From: Paracentrotus lividus
Lineage: Eukaryota; Echinodermata; Echinoidea; Camarodonta; Echinidae
Length of the DNA: 64,000 bases
Reading direction: 5' to 3'
NCBI GenBank assembly: GCA_940671915.1
Contig: CALNVZ010003432.1
Coordinates: forward strand, 10,763,458-10,827,457
Shown here: piece after piece, positions 10,823-23,300 of the stretch
Layout of the letters: each line of letters starts with the position of its first letter
Position numbering within the stretch: the first letter of the stretch is position 1
The notes under the pieces: generated by a model
The model's database searches: none
What the model was told of the DNA's origin: nothing
What the model saw: only the letters and a program-made list of their open reading frames with translations
Position numbers and translations under genes: made by a program

Positions 10823-11320
10823 TGGAAGAGCGGGTGTGTACTTTTAACAGAAACACATATTCTGAAGTAAAAATACGTGATATACGAATAAAAGCACTCG
10901 CCTCCATGAGTAGCAAACGGGTTTTACTCCTGGAAACTAGTTCTTGTTTTTTGTGTGTAAGCATGACTAATGCTACTCTTATCATCAGTAAGGGTTGTTG
11001 CTTTCCAGCGTGGATTACATCGCTGTATAATTAAATGAAAGAGGAGTAAAATTACGAATGTTCTTTTCTCAGGCTATCGCCATCTCTTAAGATGGTGACA
11101 CTACATTTGCTCGAGGCTTTATTTCGTGTAAGATGCATGGTTATGCTGGTGTTGCAATGTCCAGAAGATGAGCAAAGATGAACACACGAATAAGGAAATT
11201 TCGCGAGAAGTTGGCCCCGAACTTCGTCAACATCCAATCAAACGAGTACGATGTTTACAGAAGGTCATATGATGGCACCCGAACCATACATGAAGGGTAC
11301 ACGAAAAGATGAATTCTAAA

Positions 11321-12267
11321 GCCCGCGTCACACAGTCCCGAAGTTGAGCAACGATGGACACACGAACATGGAAAATTTCTAATTTTGCTCTGATCACGAA
11401 TGCATTGGGCCATTTTAGTATTGTTTAGACTACATTCTCAGCAAATTTTATTTAAAAAAAAAAACATGACCATCGGGGGAGTTTTTTTCAGGCTTCGGCA
11501 GCAACTTCCTATGCATCGGCAAAATCTTGGCTGCCAAAAAAAAAAAAATTAAAATCCCGATGGACTTTACGCATCGCAGCATCGGGCATTTTTGCCCTAC
11601 GAAGGCAATGCGCAGGAAACAAGAACCCCCCGATGATCTGTGGAAGGCAACACGATTTCTTGACGCCCTCTCAATGCCATCGTGTAGCCATCGTATATTA
11701 TTGTCAAGCCCGCATCAGGGATTCACAGATGCCAACCCTACGGAATAATTATAACATTAGAAATTCGAAAGCAAATAACCTAAATAGTTGAAACAGCTGA
11801 AACAAAATGTCTTGGTCAGAAGAGAAAGAAATCTTTTGATTTGAATGCATTCCCAAAATTGAATGACGGAGCAAAAGTTAATTATTCAAACTTTCTCATG
11901 TGAGAAGTCATTTGGTTCAGCTGTTTCAAATATTTTGGTTATTCGCGTTCTAATTGCTAATGTTATAATTATTCCGTAGGGTTGGTATCTCTGAAGGATT
12001 GACCAACGGTCATAGAAGTTTTTAAATTTAATTGCTCTGAGCACGAAAGCAGCGGGCCATTCGTGTACCCATCGTGCATGTGTTCTTCGCACTGGCGTAA
12101 ATCCGTAAAGCGTCATTCCCCCTAAATAATAGAAAGCACGAGCAGTGGTTGTTCGAGTGCAATCGTGTGTTACCCTCTGTAGACATCGGCTGACTTCGCA
12201 CGAGCCCTAATATTTCACTATTCGTGTGTCCATCGTTGTTCAACTTCGGGACAGTGTGACGCCAGCG
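11321..12267. mobile_element. Foldback/MITE element, ends CGTCACACNGTCCCGAAGTT
   Basis: The left end (GCGTCACACAGTCCCGAAGT, TGAGCAACGATGGACACACG) recurs in reverse complement at the right end (CGTGTGTCCATCGTTGTTCA, ACTTCGGGACAGTGTGACGC). Inner arms also pair: CCAACCCTACGGAATAATTA near 11733 with its complement near 11967, and GTTGAAACAGCTGAA near 11788 with its complement. The turn is near 11850. No transposase frame. The target duplication is not clear. A diverged fragment of the same end (GAAGATGAGCAAAGATGAAC, ACACGAATAAGG) lies at 11163-11200. Confidence 0.75.
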
Positions 12268-12360
12268 TAACTAAGAGGGTTAAACGAAGGAAAACATGAA
12301 GGCAATACGATATGACTACACATGTATTTTTTACATGTAATGCACGTTCAATGTGACCTT

Positions 12361-12505
12361 ACCCCCCCCCCCCTCCAAAAGGGGCCGAATGCATGCTTCT
12401 TGCTCCCTGCTTGGATCCACCAATGAACGTTTGCCTGTAACAAGACAACATGAAATGATGGCACATATCAATAAGGTTCACATGCACATGGTAAAGGCAC
12501 AATTT

Positions 12506-12557
<52 letters not shown>

Positions 12558-12560
12558 TAT
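12361..12560. repeat. Poly-C and poly-T homopolymer tracts
   Basis: A run of about 12 C near 12361-12372 and a run of more than 40 T at about 12511-12554. The exact lengths are likely unreliable. Confidence 0.8.
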
Positions 12561-12636
12561 TTGATCTTTCAATATTCGTCACCTTAGGAATGTAGCTCCG
12601 CTCTTATCTTAAATCGTAAAATTAAGGGGCGTGGTT

Positions 12637-12668
12637 ATACCATGGATTCTACTATAATCCATGGTTAT
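12637..12668. repeat. Small palindrome around CCATGGATT
   Basis: CCATGGATT (12640-12648), a 7-nt loop, and AATCCATGG (12656-12664), with TA-rich flanks also partly pairing. Short; may be chance or the tip of an old MITE. Confidence 0.4.
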
Positions 12669-12669
12669 A

Positions 12670-14215
12670 CATCTTAAGGTTATCATGCTTATCTTAAATT
12701 TATCTCGTAGCAATAAAACTCTCAAGATGAAACGTATCATGTACGTTTAAAGCTCATTTTTACGAGATGATACTACTAACCCTAATAAAATAATTAAAGC
12801 GGCCTCTTTGATAATAAGAGAGGCCAAATCCTTCCATGCAACGCGCTGTCCAAACTTCGGTGACTGTTCGCACATGGTCTATAGGCGTCGCCCTATTAAT
12901 TTAATGATAATGAGGTAAAAAATAATAACGAGTTCGGCTTCTATTCGTCAGGGTCTTCCCTGTGACATGTCATTGAGTATCACGTCACAGCCATTTAGCG
13001 TAACACAGCAGCTACTCTGCACCGCTAATAGGATATCGTCAGGTCCCTCCCCGCCCACTTTTTGTCTTACTTATTACTGCATGTGTGATGTAATTAACAG
13101 CGGTATCATCCCACCGACTACATGGAGTCTGCAAGCTCGTTTGTAAAGTGATGAACACTCTCAAAGTTTAGAATATAAACGAGCGCTGACATAGTCTTAA
13201 ACTACAACGCCCTACGTGACTCAAACACAAATGCTCGACCATCATCATATTATGAAGAAGAAAAAAATGCTTGCTAAATGTAGAAAATAAAAACTGTGAA
13301 AATGATGGTTATATCGTTGTGTCGTGCTTTAAAAATAGCACGCGAAAAGCACTTGCGGTGCAGATGCGACGACGGTATTAGCTGTAACAATGGTTGACAC
13401 AACAAAGAAGGCAGAACGCCAGTTTATGATATTTAAAGAAACTTCGTCAGACAGTACAAAAGAATTAAAATGATGATAGAGTGGGAGGGGACGCAAAACT
13501 TGGATTATTTCAAAAGGGACAGTTTAGAAAAAAAAGGTTCATTCATAACCCTCTCCTCCATGAAAATCTCTTATGAACATGATAGATAAGGGGATATCCT
13601 ACCCAATGAGAGAATCAATCTTATAAGAAAAAAGGAAAATGAGAGGAGCAATAAAAAAAAAAAATCGTCAACATCGGTTCAAGAAAAAGAGAGTTCTGGA
13701 AGTTTGAAAAGTCTCCTTGTACTTTCTATGGGATCCTTAAATCGGGAAAATTGCTTCAAAATTGATGATCTTGTGGACAAATTAATCTCATTTTGTTTTG
13801 TACACAAATTTTTAGATTCTTTTATTATTACTTTTAAAGTGCATTATACCCCGTTTTGAGCTCATCATAATGGGATAATATATTCCAGATCCCATAATTC
13901 AAGGTCACAAGGAGAAAATCAGAAATATGAGAAATGAAGGTGGATGTATAACAATAAGGCTTTTAAAAATGAAATTTAAAATGCATGCATTTTGCTACAG
14001 TATAATACGTTACTTTAAAGTTTACCATCAGGAAATCATTTATTTCTCACCCAGTCTGTCTGCATGTTGCACGAAAAATGACAAAATATTAACCCTGGAG
14101 ATAACATCAGTGCCCCCGCCCCTACCATGAACCCCTAAAATCGCAACACCGCGAAACAAATTTTGAAATGAAGAGTTGAGCCGTTTAGACAGGCAGACAG
14201 ACATACCCACGAATG
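12670..14215. other. Intergenic, no gene seen
   Basis: Mixed AT-rich DNA. The part 12830-13110 is somewhat GC-richer but shows no coding frame longer than chance. Confidence 0.4.
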
Positions 14216-14311
14216 AGAAAGAAAGGAAGATAGAGAGAGGGGGTAGATAGAGAGTGATCTATAGATGGAGAGAGAAAGAGGGACAAAGGAAAAGGGAGAT
14301 ATTTTATAAAT

Positions 14312-14354
<43 letters not shown>

Positions 14355-14370
14355 AGAGAGAGAGAGAAGA
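14216..14370. repeat. (GA)n microsatellite
   Basis: Polypurine plus strand with an uninterrupted GA run around 14313-14350. Neighbouring A run at 14523-14546. Confidence 0.9.
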
Positions 14371-14799
14371 ATGCCGTTACTATATGGAGGACAGACAACA
14401 GAGGACAAAGACAGACCATAGACAACAACAAAGCAAATAGAGATAGAGAGAGGGGCAAAATATTAAATTTATGACTCACATTAAGAAAAAATAGAGCAAA
14501 ACTTCATCCGTATATTGCCCCCCAAAAAAAAAAAAAAAAAAAAAAATTATGATTCAATAATTGCTTTGTGTTTTATACGATAAAGTAAGAAATTTAATAT
14601 TTCCCCCACCCTCTCTCTATTCTTATATTATGTCTCTTTCTTGTATTACTCTGATCGACATGCTATTTTCCCTTGTCCATTTAGCCCTTACTGCATATAA
14701 TCACTGTTATGCGATTATTTAGGGGAATAAAATGATAAAGGTATTTTCTTTTCACAATTCATTTCTATACCTTCGTTTTTATGTGTGTATCTTTATATT

Positions 14800-15003
14800 T
14801 TTCTCCTTTTTTTCTCTGTCTCTTTCCCCCTCCCCCCTCTCTCTCTATCTCTCTCTCTCTCTCTCTCTTTATCTCTCTTTCCCCCCCTTCTCTCTCTCTC
14901 TCTCTTTCTCTCTCTATCCCCCTCTCTCTCTCTAGCCCCTCTCCCCTCCCTCTCTCTCCTCTCTTCTCCTCTCTTCATTCTCTCTCTCTCTCCCTTCCTG
15001 TAT
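14800..15003. repeat. (CT)n polypyrimidine microsatellite
   Basis: The plus strand is nearly pure C and T with many CTCTCT runs, the strand opposite to the GA tract 500 bp before. Ser/Leu/Pro frames here are artefacts. Confidence 0.9.
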
Positions 15004-15821
15004 CACACTCTTGATTCTCGATATATTTCAAAGTTCCTTTACATTTTCACCCATTTCATTTTTTGTTAATGTTTTGTTGCCTCTCCGCATATTTTGCCAT
15101 CTTCCGAAGATAAAAAGTCATTTTAGACATCACTAACAAAGTAATCATACAAAAAATTAGCTGTTTTTTACATATATATATATTTATTTTCAACATCAAA
15201 TATGAATCACGATTGATTTCTTTCCGAAGTAAATTTGATAAATATAATTACAATTTAAACACATGTTTTTCATAGCCATCCGTCTAACATCTCTAAGAGT
15301 AAAAGTACATCATACATGGCGGTGAGCAATTTTCAATACTTCATGGTGATATTTTCCCTCCTTTTGATTCAAGGTGTTCAACATAAAGTAATTAAAGTTG
15401 AGTAATACTTACAAACTATATATTCATGGGATTGTAATAATTTCAAAGTTTGTAGCAATTATTTGAACGAAAAGAGCATTAATTAAGTATGTAAGTTATA
15501 TGAAAATTCAAAATTATTTCAAATCAACTTATCCACACAGTGGTATAAAACAAGCAAAAAATTTAACACAAATTACTCGAGATGAATTATGTTTCCGACC
15601 TTTTTATACATCTCTACAATATGTTAAACATTGCAAGATCAAACAGTTCCAAAGTTTTGTTGTTATTGATCTGATTTGGTTTTCTCAAATATTTACTGAA
15701 AATTGTATTTTAAAAAGTATTTGTTCCTGAATGAAACCCAAATAAACAGATTCAAGCAATGAACGTCAATATATATTAGCTTTATGACAATACCCTTCTT
15801 TTAATGGTGATTTGGTAAAAT

Positions 15822-15917
15822 CATAATTACGAATTTTAATCGATGTACTACATAAGAATTATGAATTTCAATCGATATACCACGTAAGAATTATGAAGTT
15901 TAATCGATATACCATGT
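15822..15917. repeat. 32-bp tandem repeat, three copies
   Basis: Units AAGAATTATGAATTTCAATC followed by GATATACCACGT begin at 15822, 15854 and 15886, exactly 32 bp apart, with few substitutions. Confidence 0.85.
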
Positions 15918-15919
15918 AA

Positions 15920-17063
15920 GAAATACAGTAAATAACTTTATTTGGACCAGCGTAATACTTGTTGTTCTGTCGGACCATAAACATGATAAAATGGTGGGAA
16001 TGGGATTTTTCATGCAAAAATATTTGCAACAATATCATGAATATATACAAATTTATTACCATGGCAACCCAATGAGTATATTTCTTTTCCCTGTCACATT
16101 TCATTCTAAAATTTCGAAATCATACGTGAACTGTGGTCAACCATTCCAATCTTATATCAACAATGTTCAAAATGTAAGACCAATTTTTTGCAAGGCCATA
16201 GAATGAGGAGAAATGCCCTTGATTTATCATGTTTTAATAATTTGGTGTACGCGCCTGTTTTTCTAAAGATATTAACTGTCTTTGGTAGAATAATGTTGTC
16301 TTTTAAAAAATATATAATTATGTAAATAAAACGGAAAATTTATCCTGATATCAATCTAATGTTAATAACACAAACGTTGTAAATATCATAACAGATTTGG
16401 TATTTGTCACAATGCAAATTTGATTTAATACCTTGCACATTATGTATAGTTATACCGATCTAAAGAAGGAATAATATTAAGATGACAGTGAATCAAAATT
16501 CACCTCATGCCAAAAAGAAAACAGACATTCCAGACACATGAGTAGACCTGTCTTTAGACAAAAAATAAAAAATAAAACCTGATAAATATGTGCTGATTTA
16601 TGAAATAACGGTGTGCCCCAGACAGTTGTCCGTCTGAAAATAACACTTCCGAGATTTTCCCCACTCCTGCCGGAACTTATCTTACCGGGGTGGCGGGCTG
16701 GCAGGCGTGGGAGAAGGGCAGCTGACCCCTCATCGTCAGCGAGCACAGCGAGATAGAATATAATGTTCTCGATGAATGAATTGTGAAGATGATTCGACTG
16801 AGACAGTTGCTCTTCCGGCATCTTTAAAGGGTTCAATTTTAATTCATTATAATAGCAGCCAGGCCATGCTGTACATCAGCAGTATTATAAGTTGTTTACG
16901 ACAAACAGACGCTGTTCAATTAAAGCATAATTATCTCATCTCAAATTATTGATTATAAATCGAACCAGCCGATTTTTTTTCTCCATTTTTTACAAGACGA
17001 CAGGACGACGTAATGTCTTCATTTGGCTTTAGTACCTTAGTCTCTATGTGTCGTGGTCGTGTA
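15920..17063. other. Lbx 3' flank or 3' UTR; no other gene
   Basis: A GC-richer block at 16620-16760 stands out from AT-rich sides and could be conserved UTR or enhancer. A 119-codon minus-strand frame at 16477-16836 covers it but has no recognised domain and lies downstream of the Lbx stop, so I do not call it. Confidence 0.4.
16838..16843 (-). terminator. Candidate polyadenylation hexamer ATTAAA for Lbx
   Basis: ATTAAA on the minus strand, about 220 nt past the Lbx stop. It is the first common variant hexamer I find downstream of the stop. The first canonical AATAAA on that strand is at 16052-16057, which would give a 3' UTR of about 1 kb. Transcript data would decide between them. Confidence 0.3.
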
Positions 17064-17659
17064 TTAATCCGTTCTTTGTCCTCTATTCTTATCGTGATCA
17101 ATGTCCCTGTCACAATCATCGATGTCGCCGGGAGAAGGAGATGATTTGGAGATCGACATGCTCGTGTCTTCTTCGACATCTGAATCGATGTAATGAACGC
17201 TCATCTTATCGTGTTCATCCCCGCTATCACTCACGTTACCATCGCAACCTCCACCAACCTGTCTAGAGTCGATAGGTGACATAAGCTCCGATGACGAGTC
17301 CTCCGTGTAAAGTTCTTCTTCTTCGTGATCGTACAACGACGACTCCGTGGTCATGTATTCTTTATCGTCTTTATGCGAAGGAACCGTCGTCGCGCGGACG
17401 TCGTTTTTCAACTCATCGATGTCGCGTTTGAGCTTGGCCCTCCTGTTCTGGAACCAAGTGATGACCTGGGCGTTGGTAAGACCGAGTGTCGAGGCGAGCT
17501 CGTCGCGATCAGCAGGTGTCAAGTATTTCTGGTAGAGGAATCGGCGTTCGAGCTCGAAGATCTGATGATTGGAGAAGGCGGTGCGAGACTTCCTCTTTTT
17601 ACGCGGCTGCTGTCGGTTCAGAAGGGTGAGAGCTTCCCGCTTATTCGTCGTAGTAGCTG
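17064..17659 (-). CDS. Lbx: Lbx exon 2 (homeodomain and acidic tail)
   Basis: The exon begins after the acceptor TTTCCAG (complement of 17660-17666) and continues in phase with exon 1, reading [20 protein letters not shown] and then the homeodomain. It ends at TAA (17064-17066). The first exon bases are CAG, making a tandem CAGCAG acceptor; use of the second AG would remove one alanine. The C-terminal part has runs of Glu/Asp ([29 protein letters not shown]) and SP sites. Confidence 0.93.
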
Positions 17660-19835
17660 CTGGAAATGAAACAAAACGATGAAAAATAGAATTATATCGA
17701 CGAAGCTAAATTACATATTGTCATATATATCCTATATCAAATATTTCACATAAATAAACAATAGTTTCATATTTCATAATTACATAACAGAAAAACCCTT
17801 AGCGATAAGCACAATAACACATTTTCCATATTTATATTGTATAATAAATACCACTCCGGACATGCCGGAGTGAAACTCAATAAGGTAATATAAATACATT
17901 TTGTTCGCCCCTTGCTCTTTTTAGTTGAATAATCAATTATTAAAATACGACTCGATACATCATTTGGGGGGCAATTTTTTTTTTTTTTTAATTTTAATTT
18001 GAACATGTATTGGTCACTTGTAAATTGTAATTCTATTTCCCAAATTAAATGCATGGCCGAAAGCATGAACATTGCTTACTCACAGTCATGCCTTTTTCCC
18101 TGCCCTGAACAAGACAATCCTAATTGTTCCAAATTATCTAATTTGTTCAACATCTCCCCGTGGACTAGCAGAATTTAGCGCCTCCTTTTCGACTATTTAC
18201 ACACGGAATATTAGGACAATTTCCTGCGCAGCTCTATTAATTATAGGCGGTTGCAGGAGCGAACCACCGGGCTGGGAGCTCGGGGTCGTTCGAAGGCCGT
18301 TTGGGTGATGCTTTACTCTGATCAATTTTTCTAATAACCCGATCATTTCACTTTCTATATTCATTTTTTCCCCCCCGTTTTTTTTAATGATAAAACCGAC
18401 ATGTAAGTTAAACTGAGAGGCACCAGCATATTACTTTTTTTCCTATACCGACTTGGTGTCATTTTTTTGTTTGTTGCACTTTTCAAATATAAGAAGTAGC
18501 CGAAATCCCTATTTTCAGTTTAAATAGTTATATAAATACTTGAAAAGAAAATTACCAGAAAAGTGGCTAATGTTCAAATTAGTTTTACATTATGCATTTA
18601 AAAAAGTACAATTTGATAGATTATATCAATGAATTAGATAACGAAGTCAGTTATTCAACTCAGTATTGGAGATTATGGTAAATTCTGTAACAGGTATGTG
18701 TATCATTTAATTTCTGCATGGAATAATAGTTTCTTTCATTTTATTTGTTTGAAACTCACTATCGTCAACCGTGATATCATCTGATAAAATAAAATTTGCC
18801 GATTATATCCGGTGATAAAGCAGTAATGAAGTTTAAATTATTTGAAATATTATTTGATTTGCTTCAGGAACTGATTGGATTTTTGGCATTCCTGGTATTA
18901 TAACATTTCAAGAAATAACATTTAGACTTTTCTTTCAATAAAAAAATAAAATAATAAAGCATTACTGTCTCGTGAAGTATACATAGTGAGCATTAAGTAC
19001 ACCATTCTTTCATACAGATACCATTCATCTACCCCTATTTGAAAATATATCTAAATGATGAAATTGTCAAGTAACGTTAAGCCTTTTGTGAAAAGGTATT
19101 TAGATCTTTATTTAATAGATTTAGTCAATAGTCCGTCCACCTTCCTAAGACAATAGAGACTTCATATTTAGGAAATGTTAGTATAATACAATAACATGGT
19201 ATATAAAACTTTAATTGTCGATTGCTTGTAATTGTTTGTTTAAAACTGTACACAATTATTTGATGTAAAAATGGCAATCACAAGTCATGGTAGCATTAGT
19301 TCTCTTGAATTCTACTTAGTTAGGTAAAACTGCAATAATATTGTTATCCTGTTCAAAAAGGTGTGATTTACCTACTAGGATACCTTAGTTTGGCTTCAAT
19401 TTTAGAACGTAGTATTTCTAGAAACATAGCATGAAACACGAAACTTTGAAAGTTTTATTTTCTCTTACCTTCTGCGGCTCGCAGTATACTGGTATCGGGA
19501 CCCGTGAATGTCTTGTTAGCAAGTTCCTCAAGAGCACTGAGTGGCGAATCTCCGTTTTCTCGGGTTTGTTTTACTGTTTTTACTTCCTCAGTCGATCTCT
19601 GATGTCCGAGCCTCGGTCTCGGCACTGACGGCGGGCCTGACCACGACTCCCTCCTCCTGAAATGGGTCGGAGATGAGCTATCGGTGTTGTTGTCATTGGT
19701 ACTGATCTGAGAACCCAGGATGTCTTTGATGTAAAACGATGTGTAGGGCCGTGTTGTCTGACTTCGAGGCTGCCGGAGCGGCGCGGTCGACAACCGCTGT
19801 AGAGGGGTGTAGAGATCATTCATGGTCGAAGTCAT
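17064..19835 (-). CDS. Lbx: Ladybird-type homeobox transcription factor (two exons, one intron)
   Basis: The gene reads join(19835..19469, 17659..17064) on the minus strand and gives about 320 residues. Residues 32-40 (TSFYIKDIL) fit the EH1 motif FxIxxIL that recruits Groucho/TLE co-repressors. Residues 97-122 ([16 protein letters not shown], then ILRAAE) are the block found just before the homeodomain exon in Lbx proteins. A full 60-residue homeodomain lies at 143-202, with [15 protein letters not shown] in helix 1 and [15 protein letters not shown] in helix 3, including Thr47, Gln50 and Asn51; Thr47 is typical of Lbx and Tlx classes. The tail (203-320) is acidic and Ser/Asp-rich, as in vertebrate Lbx. 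The family acts in the nucleus as DNA-binding repressors in muscle and neural patterning. The start is uncertain: Met at 19835, at 19823 (12 nt downstream, ACC before ATG) and at 19970 (365 residues) are all in frame. I prefer 19835/19823 because conserved sequence begins after them. Family assignment is near certain; function in this species is inferred. Confidence 0.94.
17421..17600 (-). other. Lbx: Lbx homeodomain coding segment
   Basis: Sixty codons from [10 protein letters not shown] to RRAKLKRD. Compared with what I know of vertebrate Lbx1, helix 3 and the turn ([22 protein letters not shown]) are unchanged, while the helix 1-2 region has conservative changes ([27 protein letters not shown]). 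No insertion, stop or frameshift interrupts it. Confidence 0.95.
17660..19468 (-). other. Lbx intron 1 (1809 bp, phase 1)
   Basis: GT-AG intron with donor GTAAGA and acceptor TTTCCAG. The position just before the homeodomain, after the AAEG block, matches the single conserved intron of Lbx genes. Inside it is AT-rich with a T/A-rich stretch near 17977-17998 and no ORF or mobile element that I can recognise. The segment 18170-18310 is less AT-rich than its surroundings. Confidence 0.88.
19469..19835 (-). CDS. Lbx: Lbx exon 1 (N-terminal half, EH1 motif)
   Basis: This exon encodes residues 1-122 and the first base of codon 123. It ends ...GCAGAAG followed by the donor GTAAGA (complement of 19463-19468), a strong 5' splice site, after the first base of a codon (phase 1). 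Reading on without splicing reaches a stop four codons later, which supports the splice. The frame is open upstream to 19970, adding 45 residues (MYQTGTTIRP...) that I do not recognise; these may be 5' UTR or a true N-terminal extension. Confidence 0.9.
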
Positions 19836-20233
19836 CTTTGGAAAAGCCGCACTTCTTTTGGTTTCGATTGAAAAGTATTCAAACGATGTAACTATCTCGG
19901 AGCAAGTTTGTTGACTTGTTTTCAAAGAGAAGTCTGATTTGGGTCTAATGGTCGTGCCAGTTTGGTACACCGAAGTACTTCATCTGAGGAAGTGGTTTCT
20001 GTTTATCAATATAGGTGCCAAGACGCTCTCAACTCTACCAGTCACGAAGAAAGTGAAATATGGTCGTCATATGGTAATATTTCCCGAATCAAATGTATAT
20101 GGAAGTGTGGAAATAGTTTGGGCCAGTCATAAGACAGGCATCTAACGAGCTAATCAGAAGGTTTAGCCCCCCTAGGATCTCACCGCGTGCCACTACTTGT
20201 CGAATTACCTGTCAGCACTGTCGTTTGTCATGC

Positions 20234-20310
20234 TAATTGGCCAATCGCCGTCCCCATTGGTCCAAAATCCAATTAAGCACTACTTTTTCCAAGTTACTCT
20301 AGCCAATCAG
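20234..20310 (-). promoter_or_regulatory. CCAAT-box cluster in the Lbx 5' flank
   Basis: Within 75 bp there are five CCAAT/ATTGG pentamers: ATTGG 20236-20240, CCAAT 20241-20245, ATTGG 20256-20260, CCAAT 20269-20273 and CCAAT 20303-20307, the last as CCAATCAG, a good NF-Y core. They lie about 400-490 bp upstream of the preferred Lbx start. No TATA box is evident between the cluster and the coding start. Promoter function is inferred from motif density and position. Confidence 0.45.
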
Positions 20311-20367
20311 CGACGAGCTATTCCTGGACGCGTCGATTACTGGTTCTAGGCGGGGCCAGCCGGCTAG

Positions 20368-23300
20368 ACTCGGAGGTGAACAACTCCTTGGGATAAATAC
20401 ACACATAGGTTCACACCCTGCGGCAGGGCTGGTGTCACAATGACACATTGAATTTCAGCCGCTGCGATCCGAGATTTTTCACGAACCAACAAATCGTCAC
20501 CCCACCGACAAAACCCCAAGTCATAATCAATTCATAATTTAGCGGATGCTCTTAAAATCTCTATATAAAATATGCCGTGACGTATGATATCGCTCAAACC
20601 TGGTCGGTGTGTGTGAAGGCATTCCCGCAGGTACAATAGATGGGTTGTTTGATGGAGTAAGGGGGCGTGGAGGGGCGGCCCGGTAGGAGTCCGGTCAAAG
20701 AGGCCAGGTGAGCTAAGGTGAGAGCCCATGGGCTCAGCCTTGGGCTTGACAACTTGGATTTAATTGTCGGGATCGTGTTACACATCACACTCTACAGTAT
20801 CCGTTAATGTGATATAATTAATTTGTTTTGCGCGGCCTTGTGACTTGAAATTAGCTGGGGTTACTGATAGCCCCACGGCAGATTGATAGCACGGCTTGTT
20901 GAAGTAGAACCTGCTTATTATCCAGAGAAGATTAAAGCAGGAGGTGCTCCACAAACTGAAGGTCTAAGAAAACAATTTAAAGAGATTACCTCTGATAGAC
21001 AGGTAGGGAGATTCTTTTTTCGACTTTTCGCACCTTCATGCATCGGCACTTTGATCACCTGATGTGATAATCCCCCCCCTTTAACTTTGATATTTTGGTT
21101 GTTTCATATCACGCCTTATGTTAACTGAATGATACTTTTTTTTTTTTATTACGGCAAACCACTGACAACCTACTTTCTTTATTGGTCAAGTGCTATGACA
21201 ACTCAACCAGTTTACCGCAAATACCTTTCAACCTTCGAGAAAAACTTACAACACAACATGCGTCATAGAAAAGAGGATAATGATTCCAACCCCCCCCCCC
21301 AAAAAAAAAAAAAAAAAAAAAAAAAATGAGAGAGAATGAGGAAAAAAACGTGGTAAATAGTTGTTGTCAAAGAACCCTTTCAATATAACTTTTGTTTTCT
21401 TTTCCCTGGGAAGATAATTCATATTCTGTGTTTGGCATTCTTATGACCAACTACGAATGCTTATAGAAGGGATGGGTCATGATTTCATTTAAAGGGAAAT
21501 AAATGTGTACTTTCAGTTTCATTTTTCTGGTACTTAAAACAATTCCCTCTCCATCGCCCAGCCACCCCCCCCCCTCAGTCGTCGTACCTGACTCCCTCTT
21601 GTCTCTGTGAACAAAACACAAGTGCGCCTTATTGGCCAGATCCGCGATAATCCACTGATTTTGTAAAAACAAGAAAAGAAAGTAGCTTTAAGAAAATAAT
21701 ATTACAAGAGCAAAATGTTGAAAATGATGCCTGCATTGTGTCGAAATGTATTATGAGCGCTGGATAGACATAGACCTACAGCTTCGAAATAGAAGAATTT
21801 ATAACTCCAGGAAAATGTCAGACAAAAGAAATTTTCAACACCTGATTCATACTGGTTAAAGATTTATTAAGGGAAATGAAAAGCAAAACTATGCAAGCAT
21901 TTCCTTTGGGGGGGGGGGGGTTGGCTTTTCAGATTTGCGGAAAGGGGTTCGATTTAGACATCAAAGACAAAAGATCGTTCGAACAGTATATATTTTATCA
22001 TATTAATTGCGACAATGAAAATCAAGAATAATTATCAATCGTCGTTCCATTTTTTTAAGGGGTCCGCCCCTCCCACCCCTCAGACAGGGGGGCTACGCCC
22101 ATATCGCTATTGGTTTCACCCCATTGCGATCAGTGACGATAAACTACGACACTCGAAGGCTAATGCACTGATATGAGCGTGATAAATGGACACGTCTCGG
22201 GTCGTTTGCACCGGGAGATGTCGGCACTAATTAATGGAGCAAGCCGTGTAACAGACGGACCCCCTTGTCATTAAACGGGTGAGTGACAGTTACACATAGA
22301 CAACCTCGAAAGAGTGATGGATCATCATGAATGCCCCCCCCCCCGTCAATAACATTTTTATTCAAACATTCGCGAAGTAGAAATTTTCGCTAACTTTCTT
22401 GCTAACTTTGCGCTCAACAGGAAGAGTGCAAAAATAAAAAAACATAACAATTTCACCAACCGATATAAACCAATGTTTACAAATGGACAGCTTTTCTTCG
22501 TGTATTTGAAAATGCAGGAACTTGTTTTTCTACCACTCAGTGCGAATTGGAACCGCGCGAAATTATTCAGTTTAACAGTAGGCCTACTACAAAGTAAAAA
22601 AAAAAATTGATGTCCAAAATTATTCCAGAGGCTCAACTTTTCCCACCTTAATCTCAATCAAATTGATGCTAAAACTAGCAATGACGTTCACAATGCTTGT
22701 TAGCAATAATAAGTTAATATCTTCATTTATCAACTTTATCTAATCCAATTAAAGATCATTTAATTATTCCATTTGGCTCAAGTCAATATTTCGAATCGTT
22801 GTAAGGTTGCTCCCCGGACGCGACCGTCAAAAATTTCCTAAAACATTATTCCCTTCTTTAGAGGTGTATTTTAAAATAGGGGCGCACACCTCTGGCGCCC
22901 CGTCTGGATACACCACTCAATATATTCTCACTTGGTATACTACTAGGGTCCCTCTCTTCCTAACCTAGATATTCATATATATTCCCGGTTAATTCGAAAG
23001 TATAAATTATTTGACAAGTAGGGGTGTCGTTAAATCGGAGACATGGTGAGGGTAACCTCTCGTTCAAATCAAATCTTTAAGCCCCCTGCATTTTTTTTTG
23101 TTCATTTTTTTTTTATTTTTTTTATTTTTTTTTTTTTATAAAAAAAAAATGAACAAAAAACAAAATGCAGGGGGCTTTAAAGATTTGATTTGAACGAGAG
23201 GCTTACCTCAGCCCAGGTCTCGCATTTAACAGACAACCCTATTGTCAAATAATTTCATACTTTCGAATTAACCGGGAATATAATGAATATTAGGTTAGAA

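Noticed and set aside
10648..11034. 128-codon plus-strand frame
   Set aside because: It spans the perfect hairpin at 10729-10822, and a matching minus-strand frame exists for the same reason.
16477..16836. 119-codon minus-strand frame downstream of Lbx
   Set aside because: Lies in the likely 3' UTR or flank, has no domain, and is driven by a GC-richer patch.
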